From NCBI RefSeq assembly GCF_030272615.1, contig NC_081413.1:19290285-19354284 (forward strand): DNA of 64,000 bases. The letters are read 5' to 3'. Positions 57,301 to 64,000 of the stretch are shown here, one piece after another. Each line of letters starts with the position of its first letter. Position 1 is the stretch's first letter. The translations under genes and the position numbers were made by a program. This DNA is from Cryptomeria japonica (lineage: Eukaryota > Streptophyta > Pinopsida > Cupressales > Cupressaceae). The notes below the pieces were generated by a model that saw only the letters and a list, made by a program, of their open reading frames with translations, made no database searches and had not been told where the DNA came from.

Positions 57301-59060
57301 ATGCCTATTCAAACCAGGAGTTCTCATAAGAAAGAAGCCAAAGGCAAAGGACAACCCTTCTCCTATCAAGATAACCCATTTTATGTGGAGGATCCACTTG
57401 CTGACATACCTTCATCATCAGGCAGACTAATTTTTGATGAACATGAATCTCCCACTATATATGAGATGGAACATAATGACAAGAACAAGGACAACATTAG
57501 TATTCATGAAACCGATAATGATTCCTCTTCAAGTGAGGCTTAAAAAGACACTGAACCTCAAAAAAAAGATATTCTTGACTGTCAAAAGCACAAAGACTTT
57601 AGAAAAATGATGAAAGCTATCCTGGCTCAAGAGAAGGAAGACTATTTCTTAGAATTAGAAAAACAAGGTGCCAAACTTCCTACTGGATATGATGTTCAAA
57701 CACTCATTACTAAAAAGGAAGAATCACCTATACTCATGATACACAAACAATTAAAAGCCTTACGGATGGAGGTCACAGAACTGAAGAATAAGGATAAGTC
57801 CCCAAAACAATATTCTCTGGAACAATATGTCCCTTTCCATTTGACAAAAATCTATACATGCCTCAATTTCCTTCATGAGTTGAGATCCCAAAATTTGACA
57901 AATATGATGGTACCTCGGATCCTAAAGATCATGTCAGAGAGTTTTGTGCCACCTGTATGGAGTTCATGCATGATCAAACGTACCTCATGCGCCTTTTCCC
58001 AAGGATTTTAGGGAGTCAAGCAATGGAATGGTTCTCAAGTCTACCCAAAGGAATAAAAATGTTTGAAGAACTAATCCAACTATTTTTACAACAATACTCA
58101 TGCAACATTCGACATCCTGTGACTATGATCGATCTTTGCAATACTAAACAAAAAACAGGGGAGCCTTTTCTCACTTTCCTCCAACGTTGGAGAAAAATGT
58201 TCTCTAGGTATCCACGACCTATCCCAGACTCTGAGAAAATGGATATATTTGTCAATAAATTGGTCCCCAAACTAAAATATAGTATACAAATGCAAGTACA
58301 CCCATCATTTAACAAAATGGTAGATAATGCCATTTGAATGGAAGATGTGCTCATAAAGAAAGGGGATATCTCACCTTGGAAAGAAACGCAACCAGGATCT
58401 AACTCTAAAGAGAAGAACAAGTATTGGAAATTTGGCAAAGACAACAATAAGAATGTTGTTAATGACAGAGTAGTAGACACTATTAAAACTAACTCAAAGC
58501 CCATGATATTCAACTTGGATAGTGGCACACAAGAACATAAAGTTGCTGAAGTAGCAGTAGAAAATCCTTCAAAGAAAACAAAAGAGTGGTCCAAAGAGAA
58601 ACCTTGGCTTTCTAAACCTAAGCCTGATTTCACCCCTCTTGAAGAATCATATGAATCTGCTTTCAAGACTCTATTGGTGAACAACCTAATAACGCTACCA
58701 GATAACTCCAGACCATATTATCCAAAAGTCAAACCAAGATGGTGGAGAGAAAATCAATACTGTGAATTCCATTGGAATAAAGGTCATAACATAAACAATT
58801 GCATGAAGCTAAAACATGAGATACAAGATCTCATAGATGTTGGTAAAATTGTTGTTGGGAATCACCCGACCAATGCTGATCATAAAGCATTTAAATATCC
58901 TTTGCCTATTTACGAACAAGGCAATTCCTCAAAGACCAAAGGAGGTGCCAAGGTAAATTATACTTATACTAGCCAGGACAACGTTATCAACACGATTGAG
59001 CCTTCCCAATTGGAATATTGCAATGCGATTATAGTTCAAGATAAACCAAATGAATCATGA
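57301..59060 (+). pseudogene. Tat-3 gag
   Basis: Starts at MPIQTRSSHKKEAKGKGQ, the first ATG after the leader with gag-like text. A stop at 57541 and a frameshift at about 57880 break it. The capsid core follows: MEFMHDQTYLMRLFPRILG, EWFSSLPKGI, TGEPFLTFLQRWRKM (57957-58337). After another stop, 58338-59060 holds FTPLEESYESAFKTLL and a C-x2-H-x4-GH-x4-C knuckle, CEFHWNKGHNINNC (58761-58803), a variant typical of Tat gag proteins. It would form the particle and bind RNA. Confidence 0.85.
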
Positions 59061-59455
59061 TATACAAGAGCTCTGACCCATTCTTAGAAGAAAGTCTCTC
59101 TCCAAGTAGCTAGTTCTTCCAACCCGGCTCAAGCAACATTGAACCCACCAGTCTTGTCAAACAAACAAAAAGAATCAACCTTGGACAAATTTAAAAGGTT
59201 AACTTCATCACCATCTTTTGGATATAGCATTTTTGAACAGTTGAAAAGGAAAAATGCTCAAATCTCAATCTTTGAATTGTTAAAACTCTTGTCTTCTCAC
59301 AAAGAGATCCTAGACAAAGCATTGCTCACCACTAATGTTACAAAAGATTTAGACATTGTTTGATTTTAGTCTATGGTGGGTCATCTAACCACACCTCACT
59401 ATCTGACCTTCTCTGAAGAAGATGACAACTCGCTAAATCATCCACATAACCAACC
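59061..59455 (+). pseudogene. Tat-3 gag-protease spacer
   Basis: 59139-59363 encodes ISIFELLKLLSSHKEILDKA, a conserved block before protease in Tat elements. It ends at a stop near 59361; the frame then drifts to the protease. Confidence 0.72.
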
Positions 59456-60085
59456 ATGATCCATAAACACAAAGTTAAATGTGTTTTGATAGATGGAGGC
59501 GCGGGGTTGAATATCTGTACTTACAGTCTGCTAACACAACTAGGATTCTCTGAAAATATCATTGATCCTGGCAAGAGAATAACCATAAAAGCCTATAATG
59601 AAGAAGAAAGGACCTCTAAAGGTTTGGTATCATTACCAATCAGAGTGGGACCTATAGAAAGAGATGTCCTTTTCCAGGTACTTGATATTCCTTTGTCATA
59701 CAATATCTTACTGGGCAGGCTATGGATTCATAAAATGAAGGCAGTAGCATCAACATACCATCAATGCTTAAAATTCCTCTATAACATAGTTGAAGTCAGT
59801 ATTCCTGCTGATACAAATGTCATCTGTAATGCATTGACAAAAGGTGTAGATACTTTTGTGCCTCATAATAGGGCAACCTCTCCAAATGAAGATCCAGAAG
59901 CATTGATGAAAGACTTAGAAAAGAGGTTGAAGATTATAAATACCGGCATGGATGGCTATAAGATAGAACTGGGACTTTCATTAGTTTCTCTCCCTCCATC
60001 ACCAAAAAAGTTGGGCAAGCCATCAAAGGCTATGAGAACACAAACTTTAGCTCTGAATACCATGTATGATGGTCTCTTTGTATAG
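59456..60085 (+). pseudogene. Tat-3 protease
   Basis: VLIDGGAGLNICTYSLLTQL with the active-site Asp, then GLVSLPIRVGPIERD and SYNILLGRLWIHKMKA. Same architecture as 5031-6464 of Tat-1 but uninterrupted here. The frame closes at 60083 in the linker. Confidence 0.85.
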
Positions 60086-61807
60086 TATTCTACCTCCCTG
60101 GCAGATGAAATAGAAGAGGATGTTGTTCTTAACTGTCTCTTTAAGGAAGATAGTCAAAATGAGGAGGTACGACATTGTGAGATTTCCTCAAACCAATATG
60201 GTCCTGGCTAGAAAATGATTCAGTGCATGGGATATTCAAGTACTAGTCCTCTAGGCAAACAAAAGGAAGGTATTACTGAACCAATTCAGCTGCAAACAAA
60301 ATCCACAAATGATAAAACTGGACTAGGATACATTCCAGGAAAAACATCAGATCAAAAACATGCTTCTAAGACTAAATGGAAGAAAAGGATATGGCCTTTA
60401 ACATTATAGGGAGTAAACATTAAACAAGTTCAAGACAGCTATGAAATAGAAGGAAAACAACTAGCAATAAAGAGAGAAGAAATAGTCAGTAATCAAGCTC
60501 CAATAGTATCAACTATAATGCTCCAAGAAATAGAAATCCCAAATGATATGAAAGAAGAAGTAGAAAGGTTCAGAGAAATATTTACCCCGCTAAAAAATCT
60601 AGTCACATACACTGGTAGATAACAGGTAGAAGATTCTGAGAGTGACTCAAATGAGTACGAATGGGGTTCAGATTACCTCTCAGACAAATCCACTATAGAA
60701 ACTCTAGAAGAGTCTACTACCATCACAGATGATATTCAAGAGTGGATGCACCTAAAATTGGAAAAAGAAATATAGGAAATTAGACAAAAGAGACAAGCAA
60801 ACTATGAACAAGGACTGAAAGAAGGAAGAATACCGGAAAATTTCTTATCTATGTACCCCTATGCTAAAACAAAAAAAATTAGGTATAGAACTACACAAGA
60901 AGAGTTAGAAGCCATATAATAAGAACCAATTATTAGTCCAGAAGAAGCTGAATGGAGTAGATGACAGCGAATCATAGAAACATCAAGATCATGTCAATAG
61001 GTGTGTCAGATACAAATGACAAATGAACCACAACATGAAGGAACTTGTAGTATTAGAGATGTTGGTGTTGATACCATACATACACTTACTAAATAACTTG
61101 AAGAAGACTCAAAAACTTCATCCGATGACTCTGATGACTCAGACAAAAGTCCTATTCAAGACAATATCTACTCAGCCTCAAATTCTGAATCATCTGATAC
61201 AAACAATGAAAATCTATCTACTGATCTTATCACTGTCAAACCACGATATGACGTCTAGTATGGCATAGGGAAAGACATTACAAGTATATCTATTAGATTA
61301 GATCAACTAAATATAAACGTGAACTTTAATAATGATGATCTGACTCTTCCTAGTCTCGAGAGACTTCCGCAAGGTATCCTTTTGGAACTCGACTTTTCGA
61401 TCCACAGTTGTGATGACAATATAATGAATGCTCTTGAACCTTTCCAACATTTATCCTTACTACATGCAGAACTAATTGACCGTACTTTACATAACCAACC
61501 CATGAATATACCTACTTTTGCCAATGACTATATGTTAGCCTATTATCTCAATGCAGTTGAACCCATGTACTCTTCCATGAGCGAACAAAGTGAAAACATG
61601 ACTAAACTGGATATCAAGTATCTTAGTCGCAAAAAAAAAGAAAAAAATAAAAATAAAAGATCTGATGGTGAAAACCACATTGTGGCGGTGTCAGAATCTA
61701 AAAAAGAGAAAATAAAGGACGTACCTAAAAGTGAAAACCTCTCTTAGGTGCCTAAAGGTGAGATACTTGATGTACTGCCAAGTCATTTCTAGGAAAGGTC
61801 TTCCATA
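60086..61807 (+). pseudogene. Tat-3 protease-RT linker
   Basis: About 1.7 kb of polyprotein linker with many stops. Fragments such as 61319-61747 are acidic and then Lys-rich (KKKEKNKNKRSDG). KTSDQKHASKTKWKKRIWP at 60350-60400 resembles the conserved GLGY...-type block before the RT. No catalytic domain. Confidence 0.65.
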
Positions 61808-62911
61808 TTGATCGAGCCAACTCAGCTAGTGAACATTGGGAGTAAAGAGACACCACACATCATTCATGTAGCTCAATCACTATCAACAAAAGAATTGAAG
61901 GAGTTCACTCATCTATTCTCAGAAAAGAAAATAAATTTTGCATGGACGTACTCTGATATGTCAGGCCTGGATCTTGATGTCATCATGCACCATCTTTCTA
62001 TCACACCAGGAGTTAAACCAGTCAAGAAAAAAATCCGTAAGATGCACCCACATGTGGCACTACTAGTCAAGGTTGAGCTAGAAAAACTACTAAAAGCTAG
62101 ATTCATTAGAGCTATAGATTATGTCGAATGGATTTCAAACATATTGCCTATGTCAAAGGTAGACAAATCTATAAGAGTTTGCATAGACTTCAGAGATCTC
62201 AACAAAGCTTGTCTTAAGGACGACTTTCGATTACCAAACATTGATATGATAGTCGACATGACTAGTGGGTATGAGATGTACTCACTAATGGACGAATTCT
62301 CTAGATATAATCAAATCAAAATAGCTCCTGGAGATCAAGAAAAGACAACTTTCACCTGTGCATGGGGAACCTTTTGCTAGAATGTCATGCCATTTGGGCT
62401 AAAGAACGCAAGAGTAACCTATCAAAGATAAGTTACTACCATCTTTCATGACATGATGCTTAAGAATATGGAAGATTATGTTGATGACACCTTAGTGAAT
62501 ACTATGAAGAGATCAATGCATATTCAAGAGCTAGGTCCTATACTAGACAAAATGGAAAAGTTCAAACTCCAGTTAAATCCAAAGAAGTGTGAATTTGGAG
62601 TAACATCAGGTAAAATACTTGGATACATCATTTCAAAGAAGGGAATTGAGTTTGATCCTGAGAAGGTTCAAGCCATAATGAAAATGCTGCCTCTGAAGAA
62701 CATCAGTCAAATGAGAAGTCTACAAGAACGTCTTCAATCCATCAGACGTTTCATTTCTCAGCTAGCAAATAAAGCTCAACCTTTCACAAAAGTATTGAGG
62801 AAAGGAATAATATACAAATGGGATCAGGAATGTGAACAACACTTTCAACAAATAAAAGAGTACTTGTCTAATCCACCAATATTGATCCACCGATTCAGGG
62901 TAAACTACTAG
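61808..62911 (+). pseudogene. Tat-3 reverse transcriptase
   Basis: FAWTYSDMSGLDLDVIMHHL opens the domain, then RVCIDFRDLNKACLKDDFRL, LMDEFSRYNQIKIAPGDQ and TCAWGTFC. A TAG (about 62378) and another stop (about 62430) precede MLKNMEDYVDDTLV, with the intact YVDD at 62477-62488. The thumb and connection follow (NPKKCEFGVTSGKILGYIIS, RFISQLANKAQPF). FSRYNQI in place of the usual FSGYNQI is a private change. This is the part deleted from Tat-1. Confidence 0.88.
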
Positions 62912-63300
62912 TATTATACATATCAACAATGGATTCATCATTGGGGGCACTTCTGGCACAACAAGATGACAATAAAAAGGAGCGAGCCATCTATTACATT
63001 AGTAGAACATTGGTGTCCTATAAAATAAACTACACTATAATAGAAAAGCATTCTTGGCATTAGTCTTTGCATCACAAAAATTGAGACACTACATGTTAGC
63101 ACATTCCGTCAAGCTGGTGGCTAAAATTGGTCTGCTCAAATATCTTCTCAATAAAGAAACATTTACAAGAAGATTGGCGAAATGGGTCATGATCCTTATA
63201 GAGTTTGACATTGAATATGTGGAATGCAAAGCCATAAAAGGACAGGTAACTACTGATCAACTTGCTAAAGCTCCGCTTGAAGACACTCAACTACTGCATA
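62912..63300 (+). pseudogene. Tat-3 RNase H
   Basis: The ordinary gypsy RNase H. LYISTMDSSLGALLAQQDD and AIYYISRTL are readable through a frame change at about 62910-63050, then LALVFASQKLRHYMLAHSV, FTRRLAKWVMILIEFDIEY and TTDQLAKAPLED. The usual VADFLA motif reads TTDQLAKA. Confidence 0.82.
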
Positions 63301-63690
63301 TAGAGTTTCCAGATGAATCAATAATGCATCTTACTCAACAACCCTGGAAGATGTTCTTTGATGGATCTTTCACCCAAAATGGTTCCAATTCTAGAATATT
63401 GTTTATTACTCCTCAGAAGTATTCAATCTCAAAGTCTTATAATATTTTATTCCCTTGCACAAACAACATTGCAGAATATGAAGCTTTGGTAAACGGGATA
63501 AAGCTAGCTATTGAATGGAAGGTTGCAGAATTACACATCTATGGAGATTCTCAGCTGATCATAAATAAAATTAATGATACATATTAGACTCAAGATGAGA
63601 AAATGATGCCTTATAAGAGAATGGTTGGTGATCTTAAGAAGTATTTTTCTTTTGTATCATTCCAACAGATTCCTAGATCCACAAACTAAG
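63301..63690 (+). pseudogene. Tat-3 second RNase H (aRNase H)
   Basis: KMFFDGSFTQNGSNSR, FPCTNNIAEYEALVNGIKLA and LHIYGDSQLIINKIND are the three blocks of the additional archaeal-type RNase H of Tat elements, with the catalytic Asp, Glu and Asp in place. It continues past a stop at 63585 toward the VDAMATLAS ending at about 63700. Confidence 0.85.
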
Positions 63691-63699
63691 CAGTAGATG

Positions 63700-64000
63700 C
63701 TATGGCCACCTTGGCGTCTATACCTAAGTTACAAGAGTCCAATTTTCAGTTTGAATTCTTGGTGGAAGAGTTACATTACCTGGCCTATGATTCTCCTAAG
63801 ACCCAAATAGTCTGTGCTAATATTGGACATGACTCATCCCGATACAATCACATCTACTCTTATCTATGAGACTAAATTATCCTTGAAAATCTTACCTGTA
63901 ATGAGAAAAGAAACTTAACTCGAAATGCTTCATGGTATGTTATCATTGCTAATGATTTATTTAGATGAGGTTTGGATGGTACATTGCTTAGGTGTCTAGA
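63700..64000 (+). pseudogene. Tat-3 integrase, start only
   Basis: ANIGHDSSRYNHIYSYL and GLDGTLLRCL match the region before the integrase zinc finger in Tat-1 (GHDSSRYGQTYTYL, GLDNTLLRCL). Stops occur at about 63868 and 63965. The window ends before the zinc finger. Confidence 0.78.

Larger units (their letters stand above)
31912..64000 (+). mobile_element. Tat-3: Tat-like Ty3/gypsy element, interrupted by Cop-2 and cut by the window end
   Basis: Present as 31912-33432 and 55196-64000. 5' LTR, PBS and first leader part lie left of Cop-2. After it come the rest of the leader, gag, protease, RT, RNase H, aRNase H and the start of integrase, all on the + strand. The Cop-2 TSD (ATGCT) proves the two parts were once joined. 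Two RNase H domains before integrase, and the non-iMet PBS, place it in the Tat lineage. The 3' LTR would lie beyond the window. Frames carry many stops, and this is the most diverged Tat copy. Confidence 0.87.

Noticed and set aside
58016-58684. 222-codon frame on the minus strand
   Set aside because: Antisense to Tat-3 gag; Ser/Leu/Phe-rich as expected of a complement of Lys/Glu-rich coding sequence.
1-64000. An undescribed defence, toxin or metabolic gene system
   Set aside because: Apart from 17894-19271 and simple repeats, almost all the sequence falls in recognisable LTR elements or their non-coding parts. I found no gene cluster to support such a claim.

Overview
This is plant nuclear DNA, and nearly all of it is LTR retrotransposon. 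I see no convincing host gene, no rRNA or tRNA gene, no CRISPR array and no bacterial-type operon. The AT-rich sequence, the many decayed Ty3/gypsy and Ty1/copia copies, the tRNA-iMet-type primer sites and the deep nesting point to a large-genome seed plant. A conifer or other gymnosperm fits, but the species assignment is an inference. Elements were defined by paired LTRs, target-site duplications (TSDs), primer-binding sites (PBS), polypurine tracts (PPT) and protein motifs. Working names: Tat-1/2/3 (Ty3/gypsy, non-chromovirus, Tat-like), Chr-1/2 (Ty3/gypsy chromoviruses), Cop-1/2/3 (Ty1/copia).

Left part (1-19302). A Tat-type solo LTR on the + strand (22-17888, TSD ATTAC) was split by two later insertions: Tat-1 (268-9917, minus, TSD ATTTA) and Cop-1 (10156-17599, minus, TSD ATAGG). 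After it comes about 1.4 kb of unassigned DNA that ends in a TA microsatellite.

Middle part (19303-31911). Chr-1 (19303-26955, minus, TSD TATAT) landed in that microsatellite, which resumes on its right side as a 530-bp TATACA/TATG repeat. Tat-2 (27489-31911, minus) follows; only its 3' half is in the window.

Right part (31912-64000) is a stack of insertions. Tat-3 (+ strand, 5' LTR at 31912-33041) interrupts Tat-2. Cop-2 (33433-55195, minus, TSD ATGCT) interrupts the Tat-3 leader. Cop-3 (33701-47884, minus) interrupts the 3' LTR of Cop-2. Chr-2 (36542-44407, plus) interrupts the integrase gene of Cop-3. Tat-3 resumes at 55196 and runs through leader, gag, protease, reverse transcriptase, two RNase H domains and the start of integrase before the window ends. 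Counting Tat-2, that is five levels.

Every polyprotein carries stops or frameshifts. Each element would have encoded gag (capsid and nucleocapsid), protease, reverse transcriptase/RNase H and integrase, in copia order (PR-IN-RT-RH) or gypsy order (PR-RT-RH-IN). The points most worth a second look are: a 458-bp non-coding leader block conserved between Tat-1 and Tat-3; three in-frame stops at the same integrase codons in Tat-1 and Tat-2; the loss of gag and the RT core from Tat-1; repeat arrays in the Tat leaders; and a 26-bp mismatch between the two LTR termini of Cop-2.
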